A stretch of DNA of 64,000 nt from Microbacterium oxydans. Its GTDB lineage: Bacteria > Actinomycetota > Actinomycetes > Actinomycetales > Microbacteriaceae. The notes under the pieces are model-generated. The model was not told the origin of the DNA and searched no databases. It saw only the letters and a program-made list of their open reading frames with translations. Positions 46,784 to 56,837 of the stretch are shown here, one piece after another (the first letter of the stretch is position 1; each line of letters starts with the position of its first letter). Position numbers and translations under genes: made by a program. The stretch spans positions 1,798,001 through 1,862,000 of the forward strand of contig NZ_CP092891.1 in the NCBI RefSeq assembly GCF_026559675.1. Direction: 5' to 3'.

Positions 46784-47269
46784 ATGTCCGCTTCGCCGGG
46801 GCCGCGCCTGCACATCCCGATCCACCTCCGCTGGGGTGACCTGGATGCGTTCAACCACGTCAACAACACCTCGATGCTGAAACTGCTCGAGGAGGCGCGC
46901 GTACGCGCGTTCTGGCGTGCCGGCCCCGGTGAGGAGGCGCCTACGACGGCCGTGCTCGATTCCGGCATCGACGAGGGCATCCTGACGCTCATCGCGCGCC
47001 AGGAGATCGAGTACCTCGCTCCGGTGCCGTACCAGCGTCGTCCCCTCGAAGTGCAGATGTGGTTCGGCAAGCTCGGGGGATCCAGCGTCGAGGTCTGCTA
47101 CGAGGTGCACAACGATCCTGCCGCCGAGCCGCGGCAGATCTACGCGCGCTCGACGGCGATCATCGTGCTCGTGGACGCGCAGACGGGGCGCCCGACACGC
47201 CTCACGCAGGAGATGCGCGACGCCTGGGAGCCGTTCGTCGGCCCGTCGATCGAGTACGCGCACCGCTGA
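46784..47269 (+). CDS. YbgC-type acyl-CoA thioesterase
   Basis: The 161-residue protein is a hotdog-fold thioesterase with the hallmark L-R-W-G-D-L-D-A-F-N-H-V-N-N near 15-28 and L-E-E-A-R near 36. The late T-R-L-T-Q-E-M segment near 145 is also conserved. It probably hydrolyses short or medium acyl-CoA. ATG 46784 follows GTG 46781, either being possible. It ends convergent to the TesB-like gene. Confidence 0.85.
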   Translation: MSASPGPRLHIPIHLRWGDLDAFNHVNNTSMLKLLEEARVRAFWRAGPGEEAPTTAVLDSGIDEGILTLIARQEIEYLAPVPYQRRPLEVQMWFGKLGGSSVEVCYEVHNDPAAEPRQIYARSTAIIVLVDAQTGRPTRLTQEMRDAWEPFVGPSIEYAHR

Positions 47270-47276
47270 GCATCCT

Positions 47277-47306
47277 CCGGTCGACGACCTCGCGTTCGTC
47301 GACCGG
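47277..47306. terminator. convergent terminator between the two thioesterase genes
   Basis: CCGGTCGACGA (47277-47287) and TCGTCGACCGG (47296-47306) form a perfect 11-bp stem between the convergent thioesterase genes. A second hairpin (GCAGACC/GGTCTGC) follows at about 47318-47339. Confidence 0.6.
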
Positions 47307-47324
47307 CCCGCGGAGGTGCAGACC

Positions 47325-48218
47325 TCAGGACGGGTCTGCGTCGGGAACGCGGATCATGATCTCCTGCGCGACGCTCGCGACGAGCACACCGTCGCGCGTG
47401 TAGATGCGTCCCGTCGCGAGTCCGCGGCCTCCGCGGGCGCTGGGGGACTCCTGCACGTACAGCAGCCACTCGTCCACGCGTGCCGGACGATGCCACCACA
47501 TCGCGTGGTCGAGACTCGCGACCTTGAGGCCGGGCAGCGCCCAGTAGACGCCGTGGGCCCGCAGGATCGATTCCTGGATCGTCATGTCGCTGAGGTATGC
47601 GAGAGCGGCGCGGTGCAGGCGCTGGTCGTCGGGAAGCGGCGCCCGGAGGCGCATCCACACGGCCTGACGCGGTACCCGGGAGTCGGTGCTCGGCAGGTAC
47701 ATCGGCGAGTCCACGTGGCGGATGTCCGCGGCGCGGTCGCTCAGCATGCGGGCGGTGCCGTCCGGCAGCCCGTGCACGCGCTCCTCGTCGGGCGCCAGGT
47801 CCTCCGGTGCGGGAATGCCCTCGGGCATCGGCTCGGCGTGCTCCACCCCCGGGTCCTCATCCTGGAACGAGGCGATCATCGAGAAGATCGGCACGCCGTT
47901 CTGATACGCCTGCGTGCGCCTCGTCGAGAACGAGCGTCCGTCGTGGATGCGGTCGACGGCGATGGTGATGCCCTGGCTGGCGTCGCCCGGGCGGAGGAAG
48001 TAGCCGTGCATCGAGTGCACCGCGCGGTCCTCGGGAAGGGTGCGCTCCGCCGCGAGGAGGGCCTGCGCGAGAACCTGTCCGCCGTAGATGCGTCCGGTGG
48101 GCATCGGGTGCGAGGAACCGGTGAAGATGTCCTCCGTGGTCCGTGCCTGGGTCGAGTCGAGGTCGAGGACCTCGAGAAGTCGCTGGACGGTCTGGACGGC
48201 GTGTGCTTCCGCGCTCAT
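47325..48218 (-). CDS. tesB: acyl-CoA thioesterase II (TesB-like)
   Basis: The 297-residue double-hotdog protein has Y-G-G-Q-V-L-A-Q-A-L-L-A near 45-56, V-H-S-M-H-G-Y-F-L-R-P-G-D near 66-78, and S-F-S-T-R-R-T-Q-A-Y near 97. The second half has L-D-H-A-M-W-W-H-R-P near 230 and G-R-G-L-A-T-G-R-I-Y-T-R-D-G near 262. The catalytic Asp/Thr/Gln set fits TesB. ATG 48218 has GAGAGGAA upstream. It lies next to another thioesterase, suggesting shared lipid turnover. Confidence 0.93.
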   Translation of the reverse strand: MSAEAHAVQTVQRLLEVLDLDSTQARTTEDIFTGSSHPMPTGRIYGGQVLAQALLAAERTLPEDRAVHSMHGYFLRPGDASQGITIAVDRIHDGRSFSTRRTQAYQNGVPIFSMIASFQDEDPGVEHAEPMPEGIPAPEDLAPDEERVHGLPDGTARMLSDRAADIRHVDSPMYLPSTDSRVPRQAVWMRLRAPLPDDQRLHRAALAYLSDMTIQESILRAHGVYWALPGLKVASLDHAMWWHRPARVDEWLLYVQESPSARGGRGLATGRIYTRDGVLVASVAQEIMIRVPDADPS

Positions 48219-48267
48219 GGGTTCCTCTCCGCGACCGAGGCGCCGCTCCGTTGGTAGTTTAGAACGC

Positions 48268-48939
48268 GTGCCGCATCACCTTCTCCTCGCCGACCCGGAC
48301 ACCGCCAGGGACGTCCTCACATTCGTCGGTCGAGCGACCAGGATCTCGGATGAGGGGGTCCGGCTGCAGGCGACGAACGGTGTCCTCGCCCTGACGACGG
48401 CAGCCCTCGCTCCGCACGGTCTGTTCGACCAGACGCCGACGATCCTGGCGATGCGGATCGTGCACGCCGACCCCGAGCTCGAGTGCGATGTCGTCGTCGA
48501 CCAGCTCGCGAAGACAGATGAGGAGCACAGACTGACGCTCCCCGACACGGGGCTCTCGCCGGCGTGGGCGGGTGTCGCTCCTCCGCGGAGCGGGTGGGCG
48601 CCGGTGTCGACGCTCGCGGCGTCGGTGATCGCCCAGCGCGCCCAGTGGGGGATCTCCGCGGTCGCCCGCGGCGCCGGCCCGGGTTCGGGCGAGGAGGCGG
48701 TTCGCGCCCTGCGCGCCGCCATCTGGGGCGAGCCGGACGAAGACCTCGACGGCGTTCCGCGTGGGATCGCCTTCGCCGCCGACGCGATGGGCTTCATCTC
48801 CGGCGAGGAGCAGGTGCCCGTGTCACGGTCCGGCCGGTGGACCCGCCTGGCGTTCCGCCGTGGTCATGTGCTCGCCCGTGGACCGGTGGCCTCCGGACTC
48901 ACGAGCGTGCGCGGCACCGGCTCCGGTTCCGCCCTCTAG
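48268..48939 (+). CDS. hypothetical protein (223 aa), Microbacteriaceae type
   Basis: GTG 48268 is 7 nt after TAGTTT (48255-48260) and gives MPHHLLLADPDTARDVLTFV. The product contains L-T-F-V-G-R-A-T-R-I, then R-L-Q-A-T-N-G-V-L-A-L-T-T and W-G-I-S-A-V-A-R-G-A-G near 128. It also has D-G-V-P-R-G-I-A-F-A-A-D-A-M-G-F near 168 and R-L-A-F-R-R-G-H-V near 195. It is soluble, mixed alpha/beta and without a recognised motif. It is divergent from tesB. Confidence 0.72.
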   Translation: MPHHLLLADPDTARDVLTFVGRATRISDEGVRLQATNGVLALTTAALAPHGLFDQTPTILAMRIVHADPELECDVVVDQLAKTDEEHRLTLPDTGLSPAWAGVAPPRSGWAPVSTLAASVIAQRAQWGISAVARGAGPGSGEEAVRALRAAIWGEPDEDLDGVPRGIAFAADAMGFISGEEQVPVSRSGRWTRLAFRRGHVLARGPVASGLTSVRGTGSGSAL

Positions 48940-49054
48940 GTCGCCACAGCGCCGAGGCGCCGATCACCCGCACTGGTCGCGCGCGGAGGACAGGGATACG
49001 CACCGACCGAACCGCCAGCACCGCGGAATCCGCCCGTGGCCGGAACCCGCGTGC

Positions 49055-50722
49055 TCAGCCTGCAGCCGCGGCAGCCGCTCGTCCTGCCGCGCGACCGGAG
49101 AAGAGACACCCTCCGAGGAAGGTCCCCTCCAGCGCGCGGTACCCGTGCACGCCGCCTCCACCGAACCCGCTCGCCTCGCCCGCCGCGTAGAGCCCGGGGA
49201 TCGGGGTCCCCGCAGCGTTCAGGGCCCGACCTTCGAGGTCGGTGTTGATCCCGCCGAGGGACTTGCGGGTGAGGACGTGCAGCTTCACCGCGACGAGCGG
49301 ACCCGCGGCGGGGTCCTGCAGGCGGTGCGGTGCGGCCGTCCTGATGAGCTTGTCGCCCCGGTAGCCGCGCATGGAGCGCAGCATCCCGATCTGGGCATCC
49401 TTCGTGAAGTCGTTCTCCATCTCACGGTCGCGGGCGACCACCTCGCGACGCACGTTCTCGATGTCGAGGAGCTCGCCACCCGGGTGCTTCTGCATCTGCT
49501 CGAGCAGGGAGTCGAGATCGTTCTCCACGATGAAGTCGGCGCCCTCGTCGAGGAAGGACTGCACCGGGCCCGTCGGACCCTTGGCGAGCCGCGACTTCAG
49601 CAGCAGCCCGACGTCCTTGCCCGTGAGATCGGGGTTCTGCTCGCTGCCGGAGAGCGCGAACTCCTTCTCCACGATCTGCCGCGACGTGACGAACCACGAG
49701 TGGTCATGGCCGGTCGTGCGCAGGTGCTGGAGCGTGCCGAGCGTGTCGAATCCGGGGAAGAGCGGCACGGGGAGGCGCGAGCCCGTGGCATCGAGCCAGA
49801 GCGAGGAGGGGCCCGGCAGGATGCGGATCCCGTGGGACGGCCACACCGGGTCCCAGTTCGTGATGCCCTCGACGTAGTGCCACATCCGGTCGCCGTTGAT
49901 CAGACGGGCGCCCGCAGCCTCGCTGACGGCGTGCATGGAGCCGTCGACGTAGGCGGGCACGCCGGTGAGCATGTGCTCCGGCGGGGTGCCGAGGCGTGCC
50001 GGCCATGCGGCGCGCACCAGGTCGTGATTGCCTCCGATGCCTCCCGACGAGACGACGGTGGCACCGGCGGTGATCTCGAAGTCCCCGATGACGTCGCGCG
50101 TCGTCTCCTCACCGCGCCGGGCACCGGTGGAGGCGAGGATGCTGCCGCGGGCACCCGTCACGGTGCCGTCGGTCACGATCAGCTCCGAGACGCCGTGGCG
50201 CGGGAGCACGGTGAGACGGCCTTCGCGTTCGCCCTGCTCCACGGCGGCCGCGAACGGAGCGACGATGCCGGGACCGGTGCCCCAGGTGATGTGGAAGCGG
50301 GGGACCGAGTTGCCGGGGCCGATCGCGCCGTATCCGCCTCGCTCCGCCCACCCGACGACGGGGAAGAACCCCACTCCGCGCTCACGGAGCCACGCGCGCT
50401 TCTCGCCGGCCGCGAACTGCAGGTACGCCTCCGCCCACCGGCGGGGCCACTCGTCCTCGGGACGATCGAACGCCGCATTCCCGAACCAGTCCTGGGTCGC
50501 GAGCTCCAGGGAGTCCTTGATGCCGAAGCGACGCTGCTCGGGCGAGTCGATGAAGAACAGCCCGCCGAACGACCACCAGGCCTGCCCGCCGAGGTTCGTC
50601 CGCGGCTCCTGGTCCACCAGGATCACGCGACGCCCCGCGTCGAGCGCCTCTGCGGCGGCGACCAAGCCGGCCAACCCCCATCCGATCACCAGGACGTCTG
50701 CGGACAGGGGCGTGTTCGTCAT
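49055..50722 (-). CDS. FAD-dependent dehydrogenase (KSTD/fumarate-reductase-like)
   Basis: The 555-residue flavoprotein has the dinucleotide fold [14 protein letters not shown] near 10-23 and [10 protein letters not shown] near 39. It has [10 protein letters not shown] near 227 and the C-terminal FAD-binding G-G-I-N-T-D-L with [16 protein letters not shown] near 505-530. It belongs to the FAD-binding_2 family, often annotated as 3-ketosteroid dehydrogenase-like, with unknown substrate. GGAGAACTC precedes ATG 50722. The ATG overlaps the globin gene (ATGA), so they are coupled. Confidence 0.9.
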   Translation of the reverse strand: MTNTPLSADVLVIGWGLAGLVAAAEALDAGRRVILVDQEPRTNLGGQAWWSFGGLFFIDSPEQRRFGIKDSLELATQDWFGNAAFDRPEDEWPRRWAEAYLQFAAGEKRAWLRERGVGFFPVVGWAERGGYGAIGPGNSVPRFHITWGTGPGIVAPFAAAVEQGEREGRLTVLPRHGVSELIVTDGTVTGARGSILASTGARRGEETTRDVIGDFEITAGATVVSSGGIGGNHDLVRAAWPARLGTPPEHMLTGVPAYVDGSMHAVSEAAGARLINGDRMWHYVEGITNWDPVWPSHGIRILPGPSSLWLDATGSRLPVPLFPGFDTLGTLQHLRTTGHDHSWFVTSRQIVEKEFALSGSEQNPDLTGKDVGLLLKSRLAKGPTGPVQSFLDEGADFIVENDLDSLLEQMQKHPGGELLDIENVRREVVARDREMENDFTKDAQIGMLRSMRGYRGDKLIRTAAPHRLQDPAAGPLVAVKLHVLTRKSLGGINTDLEGRALNAAGTPIPGLYAAGEASGFGGGGVHGYRALEGTFLGGCLFSGRAAGRAAAAAAG

Positions 50723-51168
50723 GAGTTCTCCGTTGATTCCTGACGTGAGCGGGTCTCGAGCGTGGGGCGTCCGGCGGGGCCGGCGCCGATCCCCGACGGC
50801 TCGAATGTGTTCACCATGGCATAGGCGGCGCGCTCCAGGTAGTCCCACAGCGTCGATTCGTGCAGGGGAGACAACTGGGCCTCGTCGACGGCCGTCCTCA
50901 TGTGACGGAGCCAACGATCGCGCGCGTCCGCATCGATGTGGAACGGCATGTGGCGCATGCGCAGCCGAGGATGGCCGCGCGTGTCGCCATAGGTCGTCGG
51001 GCCGCCCCAGTACTGCTCGAGGAACATCCGCAGACGATCCTCCGCGGGGCCGAGGTCCTCTTCGGGATACATGGGCTTCATGACCGGGTCGAGGGCGACC
51101 TCGCGGTAGAACACCGAGACGATCTTCGCGAACGTCTCGTGTCCGCCGATCTCGTCGTAGAACGTCAC
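50719..51168 (-). CDS. truncated haemoglobin (group II-like)
   Basis: The 149-residue protein starts at GTG 51168 (M-T-F-Y-D-E-I-G-G). It has the globin pattern with V-F-Y-R-E-V near 20 (Tyr B10), F-L-E-Q-Y-W-G-G-P near 50, and the proximal heme His in H-P-R-L-R-M-R-H near 67. It also has [13 protein letters not shown] near 75 with Trp G8. About 25 extra C-terminal residues follow the fold. It probably binds O2 or NO. It overlaps mscS (GTGA) and the FAD gene (ATGA), forming mscS-globin-dehydrogenase. Confidence 0.9.
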   Translation of the reverse strand: MTFYDEIGGHETFAKIVSVFYREVALDPVMKPMYPEEDLGPAEDRLRMFLEQYWGGPTTYGDTRGHPRLRMRHMPFHIDADARDRWLRHMRTAVDEAQLSPLHESTLWDYLERAAYAMVNTFEPSGIGAGPAGRPTLETRSRQESTENS

Positions 51169-52241
51169 TTCTGGGAGCTCCCGTCGTCGGTGGGCTTCTT
51201 GCGGCGCCAGATGCCGCGGTCGGGGATGATCGGCACGCCCGTGACGGCATTCGGCCGGGTCTTCGGCGGGTTCGCCCCGCGCACCCGACGGGCTCCGTCG
51301 AGGCCCGTGGGCATGACGTCGGCCATGCTCGGCACGGCGATGTCCTTCTCGAGCAGGGCGGCCCGCAGGCGGCGACGCAGCTCCTGTGCGACGTCGTCCT
51401 TCGCATTGGCGCGAGCCTTGACCACGATGCGCACCACGAGGGCGTCCCCGTCGACCGACTCCAGGCCCCAGAGCTCCGGCTTCTCGATGATGCGGGTGCG
51501 CCACTTCGGGTCCTTCGCCAGCCCCTGCGCCGTCTCGAGCATGATGTGCTCGACCTGCTCGAGGTCGGAGTCCGCCGGCACGCCCAGGTCGATGATCGCG
51601 CGCGCCCAGCCCTGCGACATGTTGCCGATGCGGGTGACCTCGCCGTTGCGCACGTACCAGAGGGTGCCGTTCACGTCCCTGACCTGGGTGATGCGGACGC
51701 TGACGTACTCGACGACACCGCTCGCGAGCCCGAGATCGACCACGTCGCCGATGCCGATCTGATCCTCCGCGACGAGGAAGATGCCGTTCAGGACGTCCTT
51801 GACGATGTTCTGCGCCCCGAAACCGAGGCCGGCGCCGACAGCGGCGGTGAGCAGGGTCAGCGAGCCGAGGAGGCTGTTGTCGATCGCGTTCACGATCAGC
51901 ACGATGGCTATCACGACGAGCATCACGTTCACGATGTTCTGCAGGATCGTGCCGAGCGTCCTCGTGCGCTGCACCAGACGCATGTCGGCGAGCGGCGATC
52001 GTTCCAGAGCCTGCGTGTCGTCGACCGAGGCCTTGCTCTTCGCACTGTCTACGATGCGGTGCACGACGCGCCGGATCACGATCCGCAGGACGAGGCCGAT
52101 CACGACGCAGGCCGCGATGATGATCGCGATGGCCAGGGCCTTCTTGCCGAGCTCGATCAGACCTTCCGAGAGGTCCGCCCACATCTTGGGGATCTCGACG
52201 GGATCGGGGGCAGGGGTGGTCGTGAAGGGGAGCATCATCAC
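51165..52241 (-). CDS. MscS-type mechanosensitive channel
   Basis: The 358-residue protein has an N-terminal membrane region (helices near 35-55, 110-130 and 140-165). The pore-lining TM3 follows, with [16 protein letters not shown] near 140-155. The cytoplasmic beta domain (G-D-V-V-D-L-G near 178) is next, then an extra soluble tail. It releases solutes at hypo-osmotic shock. GTG 52241 is 6 nt after TAGGAT (52248-52253 on the minus strand), followed by two ATG codons. Confidence 0.92.
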   Translation of the reverse strand: MMMLPFTTTPAPDPVEIPKMWADLSEGLIELGKKALAIAIIIAACVVIGLVLRIVIRRVVHRIVDSAKSKASVDDTQALERSPLADMRLVQRTRTLGTILQNIVNVMLVVIAIVLIVNAIDNSLLGSLTLLTAAVGAGLGFGAQNIVKDVLNGIFLVAEDQIGIGDVVDLGLASGVVEYVSVRITQVRDVNGTLWYVRNGEVTRIGNMSQGWARAIIDLGVPADSDLEQVEHIMLETAQGLAKDPKWRTRIIEKPELWGLESVDGDALVVRIVVKARANAKDDVAQELRRRLRAALLEKDIAVPSMADVMPTGLDGARRVRGANPPKTRPNAVTGVPIIPDRGIWRRKKPTDDGSSQK

Positions 52242-52292
52242 TTCCAGATCCTAGCGATCCGGCCTCTGTACCGGCTGGGTGATCGGCCATGC

Positions 52293-52370
52293 GAAAACGG
52301 AGACCATCCGCTCCCGTCAGGGCGAGTCCCGGTGGGACAGGCCGTCTGAGGGCGAGATGGTCTCTGTTTC
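52293..52370 (-). terminator. terminator-like hairpin after pepN
   Basis: GAAAACGGAGACCATC (52293-52308) and GATGGTCTCTGTTTC (52356-52370) pair almost fully across a 47-nt loop with its own GTCCC/GGGAC stem. It lies 24 nt after pepN. The whole gap 52242-52394 shows no gene. Confidence 0.6.
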
Positions 52371-52394
52371 GGTGCGGTCAGCGCGGGGGAGCGG

Positions 52395-54947
52395 TCAGTC
52401 CTCCGCGTCGCGCGACTGTGCCGCCAGCGCACGCTCGACGTCGGCGAGGTTCTCGAGGACGAGGCGTCGCAGTGCGGGCGCTGCATCCTGGTTCGCCGCC
52501 AGCCACGCACGCGTGGCGTCACGCAGCGCGACGTCGGCGAGTGCGGTCGGGAACAGCCCGACGATCAGGTACTGCGCGATCTGGTAGGTGCGCGACTCCC
52601 ACACGGGAAGGAGCATGTCGAAGTACGCGGGCACGAACTCGGCCAGCACCGCGGCACCGGCCGGGTGCGTGAATCCGAGTGCCGCCGAGCGGACGATCGT
52701 GTTGGGAGCGTCATCGCGCTCGATGAGCGACGCCCACGCGGCCTTCTTCGAGGCGGAGTCCGGGAGCGATGCCCGAGCCTGCGCGGCGAACTCGCCGCCC
52801 TTCGCGGTGTTGTCCGCAGCGAGCGCGGCGTCGATCGCCCCGGCATCCGTCGCGCCGATGGTGGCCAGGCCGACGAGCAGCTGCCAGTTCAGATCGGCGT
52901 CGACCTCGAGGCCGGGGAGCGTGTCCTCGCCCGAGCGCAGACGACCGATGATGCCGGCGTGCTCGGGAGTGACGAGGGCGTTCGCGAACGCGGTGACGAA
53001 CTGCAGCTGGCTGTCGCTGCCCGGCGCCGCGGACTCCGCGAGGTTCCACAGACCGTCGGCGACCTTGAGGCGGGCGGCCTCGCGGTCGGCGGGTGCGACG
53101 TAGAGGTTCGCGGCGGTGCGGAGCTGAGCGAGCGTGGTGCGCACCGTGGTCGACTCGGTCTCGCGGCCGATGTTGCCGAGGACGAGGTCGAGGTAGGCGG
53201 ATGCACCGGTCTCGGCGTCACGCGTCTGGTCCCAGGCGGCGCCCCAGACCAGCGAGCGGGCCAGCGGATCGTGGATGTCGGCCAGGTGGGCGATCGCGGT
53301 GGCGAGCGACTTCTCGTCGAGACGGATCTTCGCGTAGGCGAGGTCGTTGTCGTTGAGCAGCACGAGGTCGGGACGGTCGATGCCGTGCAGCTCCGGCACC
53401 TCGGTGCGGTCTCCGTCGACGTCGACCTCGACGTAGTGCGAACGGGTCAGCGAGCCGTCCGTCAGCGTGTAGAAGCCGATGCCGAGACGGTGCGGGCGGA
53501 TCGTGGGGTAGTCGGCCGGGGCCGTCTGCGTGATCGCGAAGCGCGAGATCTTCCCGTCGTGGTCCTCGGCGATCACCGGCTCCAGCGTGTTCACGCCCGC
53601 GGTCTCGAGCCACTTCTTCGACCAGGTGCTCAGGTCGCGGCCGCTGGTGGCCTCGAGCTCGGAGAGCAGGTCGCTCAGCTCGGTGTTGCCCCAGGAGTGC
53701 TTCTGGAAGTACTGGGAGACGCCGGCGAAGAACTCCTCGATGCCGACCCAGGCCGCGAGCTGCTTCAGGACGGAGCCGCCCTTGGCGTACGTGATGCCGT
53801 CGAAGTTGACCTGCACGTCCTCCAGGTCGTTGATCTCGGCGACGATCGGGTGCGTCGAGGGGAGCTGGTCCTGACGGTACGCCCAGGTCTTCTCCATGGC
53901 GTTGAACGTGGTCCACGCCTCGGTCCACTCGGTGGCCTCGGCAGTCGCGATGGTGGAGGCCCACTCGGCGAACGACTCGTTCAGCCACAGGTCGTTCCAC
54001 CACTTCATGGTGACGAGGTCGCCGAACCACATGTGCGCGAGCTCGTGCAGGATCGTGACGACGCGACGCTCCTTGACGGCGTCGGTCACCTTGCTGCGGA
54101 AGACGTAGGTCTCCGTGAACGTCACCGCTCCCGCGTTCTCCATGGCACCGGCGTTGAACTCGGGCACGAAGAGCTGGTCGTACTTGGCGAACGGGTACGG
54201 CACGCCGAACTTCGACTCGAAGTAGGCGAAGCCCTCACGGGTCTTGTCGAAGATGTAGTCGGCGTCGAGGTGCTGCCAGAGGCTCTTGCGGCCGTAGACG
54301 CCGAGGGGGATCACGCGGCCGGACGCGCTCGTCAGCTCCGAGAACGTGGACTCGTACGGCCCGGCGACGAGCGCCGTGATGTACGAGGAGATGCGCGGCG
54401 TCGGCTCGAAGCCCCACGTCGCGGTCACGTCGTCGTCATGCACGATGGGCTCGGGCGTGGGGGAGTTGGAGACGACCTTCCACGCGGCCGGAGCCGTCAC
54501 GGTGAACTGGAACGTCGCCTTGAGGTCGGGCTGCTCGAACACGGCGAAAACGCGACGCGAGTCGGGCACCTCGAACTGCGAGTAGAGGTAGACCTCCCCG
54601 TCGACGGGGTCGACGAAGCGGTGCAGGCCCTCGCCCGTGTTGGTGTACTCGCAGTCGGCGTCGACGACCAGCACGTTCTCCGCCTGCAGGCCGGTCAGGG
54701 CGATGCGCGAGTCGGCGAAGACCTCGTTCGGGTCGAGCTGCTCGCCGTTGAGCGAGATCTCGCGTACCTCCCGGGCGATCAGGTCGATGAAGGTGAAGCC
54801 CTCCGGAGTCGCGGTGAAGCGCACGACGCTGCGGGAGCCGAACACCTCGGCGCCCTTGGTCAGATCGAGAGCGACTTCATAGGACTGGGTGTCGATGACG
54901 TCGCGGCGCTCCTGCGCTTCGATACGGGTGAGGTTCTCTCCAGGCAC
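52395..54947 (-). CDS. pepN: aminopeptidase N
   Basis: The 850-residue M1 metallopeptidase has the exopeptidase motif G-A-M-E-N-A-G near 270 and the zinc motif H-E-L-A-H with the third ligand Glu in N-E-S-F-A-E-W near 305-330. A conserved Tyr in Y-A-K-G-G near 375 and the helical ERAP-like C-domain follow. It trims N-terminal residues from peptides. GTG 54947 has GGGAG at 8 nt. It is divergent from the ferrochelatase gene across 179 bp without any other gene. Confidence 0.97.
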   Translation of the reverse strand: MPGENLTRIEAQERRDVIDTQSYEVALDLTKGAEVFGSRSVVRFTATPEGFTFIDLIAREVREISLNGEQLDPNEVFADSRIALTGLQAENVLVVDADCEYTNTGEGLHRFVDPVDGEVYLYSQFEVPDSRRVFAVFEQPDLKATFQFTVTAPAAWKVVSNSPTPEPIVHDDDVTATWGFEPTPRISSYITALVAGPYESTFSELTSASGRVIPLGVYGRKSLWQHLDADYIFDKTREGFAYFESKFGVPYPFAKYDQLFVPEFNAGAMENAGAVTFTETYVFRSKVTDAVKERRVVTILHELAHMWFGDLVTMKWWNDLWLNESFAEWASTIATAEATEWTEAWTTFNAMEKTWAYRQDQLPSTHPIVAEINDLEDVQVNFDGITYAKGGSVLKQLAAWVGIEEFFAGVSQYFQKHSWGNTELSDLLSELEATSGRDLSTWSKKWLETAGVNTLEPVIAEDHDGKISRFAITQTAPADYPTIRPHRLGIGFYTLTDGSLTRSHYVEVDVDGDRTEVPELHGIDRPDLVLLNDNDLAYAKIRLDEKSLATAIAHLADIHDPLARSLVWGAAWDQTRDAETGASAYLDLVLGNIGRETESTTVRTTLAQLRTAANLYVAPADREAARLKVADGLWNLAESAAPGSDSQLQFVTAFANALVTPEHAGIIGRLRSGEDTLPGLEVDADLNWQLLVGLATIGATDAGAIDAALAADNTAKGGEFAAQARASLPDSASKKAAWASLIERDDAPNTIVRSAALGFTHPAGAAVLAEFVPAYFDMLLPVWESRTYQIAQYLIVGLFPTALADVALRDATRAWLAANQDAAPALRRLVLENLADVERALAAQSRDAED

Positions 54948-55126
54948 AGCTGTACTCCCAGGGGTGAGGGGATGCCACCGGGGCTCGGCGCAGTTGGCGC
55001 CGACGGCAACCCTGACAGCCTACGCCAGTGCCGTGGATGCCCTCGATCCTCGACGTCATGCGGGGCCGTGGATAGAAACGGTGGACGACGGACGCCACCG
55101 CTCCGTCGAGGTGGAAGGATGGAGGG

Positions 55127-56311
55127 GTGACTGCGATCGAGCCGAATGCCGTTCCCTTTGCCTCTCCTGCTGCCGCCGGTGGTGCGCCCTTCGTGACCAC
55201 GCCGGTCGCCTACGACGCGATCCTGCTCGCCGGATTCGGCGGGCCGGAGGGCCAGGAGGACGTCATCCCGTTCCTCCGGAACGTGACCCGCGGGCGCGGG
55301 ATCCCCGACGAACGGCTCGAGGAGGTCGCGCATCACTATCGCCACTTCGGCGGGGTGAGCCCGATCAACGGCCAGAACCGCGTGCTCAAGGAGGCGCTCC
55401 AGAACGCCCTCGTCGAGCGCGGCATCACGCTCCCCGTCTACTGGGGGAACCGCAACTGGGCTCCGTATCTGGAAGAGGTCGTGACCGAGGCGTCGACCAA
55501 CGGCCACAACACGCTCCTGGCCTTCGCGACCAGCGCCTACAGCTCCTTCTCCAGCTGCCGTCAGTACCGTGAGGACTTCGCCCGCATCCTGGAGGAGACG
55601 GGACTGGGGGAGACCGTCACGATCGACAAGATCCGTCCCTTCTACGACCACCCCGGCTTCGTCGAAGCGTTCGAGACGGGTGTCCGCGAGGCGGTCGAGG
55701 GCTTCCTCGCCGACGGGATCGCCCCGGCCGACATCCAGATCCTGTTCTCCACCCACAGCATCCCGACGGCCGACGCCGAGCGGTCCGGCGCGCGCGACAT
55801 CGAGTGGGGTGAGGGCGGCGCGTACGCCGCCCAGCACCTGGCTGTCGCCGCCTGGGTCATGGACCGCGTCCGCCAGACCGTTCCGGCCGCGGCCGACGTG
55901 TCCTGGGAGCTCGTCTACCAGTCCCGCTCCGGCCCCGCTTCGCAGCCGTGGCTCGAGCCCGACGTCTGCGATGTCATCGGCGAACTGCCGTCGCGCGGAC
56001 GCAAGGCCGTGGCCGTCGTCCCGGTGGGGTTCATGAGCGATCACATGGAGGTCCTGTGGGATCTCGACACCGAGGCGGCCGAGGCGGCGGAGGAGGCCGG
56101 TCTCGCTTTCACGCGCACCCCGACGCCAGGAGTCGCTCCCGCCTTCGTCGCGGGCATCGTCGACCTCATCGAGGAGCGCCTCCAGGGGCGTCCCAACGAG
56201 GAGCGTGCGCACGTGACGTCGCTTCCCGGCGGTTTCGACGTCTGCCGCCCCGGCTGCTGCGAGAACATCCGCGCGGGCTTCAAGCCGGCCGCCGCCGGCG
56301 TCGCGCCGTGA
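55127..56311 (+). CDS. hemH: ferrochelatase (coproporphyrin type likely)
   Basis: The enzyme inserts iron; in actinobacteria the substrate is coproporphyrin III (CpfC). The 394-residue protein has A-G-F-G-G-P-E-G near 36, G-G-V-S-P-I-N near 75 and A-F-A-T-S-A-Y-S-S near 130. It has S-T-H-S-I-P near 209 (metal His) and the late Glu in S-D-H-M-E-V-L-W-D near 304. It ends with D-V-C-R-P-G-C-C-E-N; these cysteines may hold the [2Fe-2S] cluster known in actinobacterial ferrochelatases. GTG 55127 has GGAGG upstream. Confidence 0.94.
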   Translation: MTAIEPNAVPFASPAAAGGAPFVTTPVAYDAILLAGFGGPEGQEDVIPFLRNVTRGRGIPDERLEEVAHHYRHFGGVSPINGQNRVLKEALQNALVERGITLPVYWGNRNWAPYLEEVVTEASTNGHNTLLAFATSAYSSFSSCRQYREDFARILEETGLGETVTIDKIRPFYDHPGFVEAFETGVREAVEGFLADGIAPADIQILFSTHSIPTADAERSGARDIEWGEGGAYAAQHLAVAAWVMDRVRQTVPAAADVSWELVYQSRSGPASQPWLEPDVCDVIGELPSRGRKAVAVVPVGFMSDHMEVLWDLDTEAAEAAEEAGLAFTRTPTPGVAPAFVAGIVDLIEERLQGRPNEERAHVTSLPGGFDVCRPGCCENIRAGFKPAAAGVAP

Positions 56312-56350
56312 CACCCCGGTTCGTCGGCGGGCACTTCTAGGATGGAAGCC

Positions 56351-56836
56351 ATGCGCATCCACATCGCCACCGACCACGCGGGACTCGACTTCTCCACGAA
56401 GCTGCAGGAGCACCTGCGCACGGCGGGGCACGAGGTCGTCGATCACGGACCGATCGAGTACGACGCGGTGGACGACTACCCGGCGTTCTGCATCCGGGCG
56501 GCGCAGGCGGTCATCTCCGACCAGCGCGCCGGTGTCGAGGCTCTCGGCGTGGTCTTCGGCGGTTCGGGCAACGGCGAGCAGATCGCCGCCAACAAGGTCG
56601 AAGGCGTGCGCGCGGCCCTCGTGTGGAACCTCTCCACGGCGGAGCTGGCACGCGAGCACAACGACGCCAACGTCATCTCCATCGGCGCACGGCAGCACAC
56701 CTACGATGAGGTGACGTCGTTCATCGACCGCTTCATCGAGACCCCGTTCTCCGGTGACGAGCGGCATGTGCGCCGCATCGGTCAGATCGCGGACTTCGAG
56801 CGCGACGGCTCCCTCCTTCCGGATCCGCGGGCCTGA
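56351..56836 (+). CDS. rpiB: ribose-5-phosphate isomerase B
   Basis: RpiB interconverts ribose- and ribulose-5-phosphate. The 161-residue LacAB/RpiB-family protein has A-T-D-H-A-G-L near 5-11, Y-D-A-V-D-D-Y-P near 38, and V-F-G-G-S-G-N-G-E near 68, where Ser takes the place of the usual catalytic Cys as in actinobacteria. N-x-I-G-A-R-Q-H is near 112. I use ATG 56351 because TAGGAT (56338-56343) is 7 nt upstream; ATG 56342 lies inside that hexamer. It is one base from the downstream glycosylase. Confidence 0.94.
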   Translation: MRIHIATDHAGLDFSTKLQEHLRTAGHEVVDHGPIEYDAVDDYPAFCIRAAQAVISDQRAGVEALGVVFGGSGNGEQIAANKVEGVRAALVWNLSTAELAREHNDANVISIGARQHTYDEVTSFIDRFIETPFSGDERHVRRIGQIADFERDGSLLPDPRA

Positions 56837-56837
56837 G

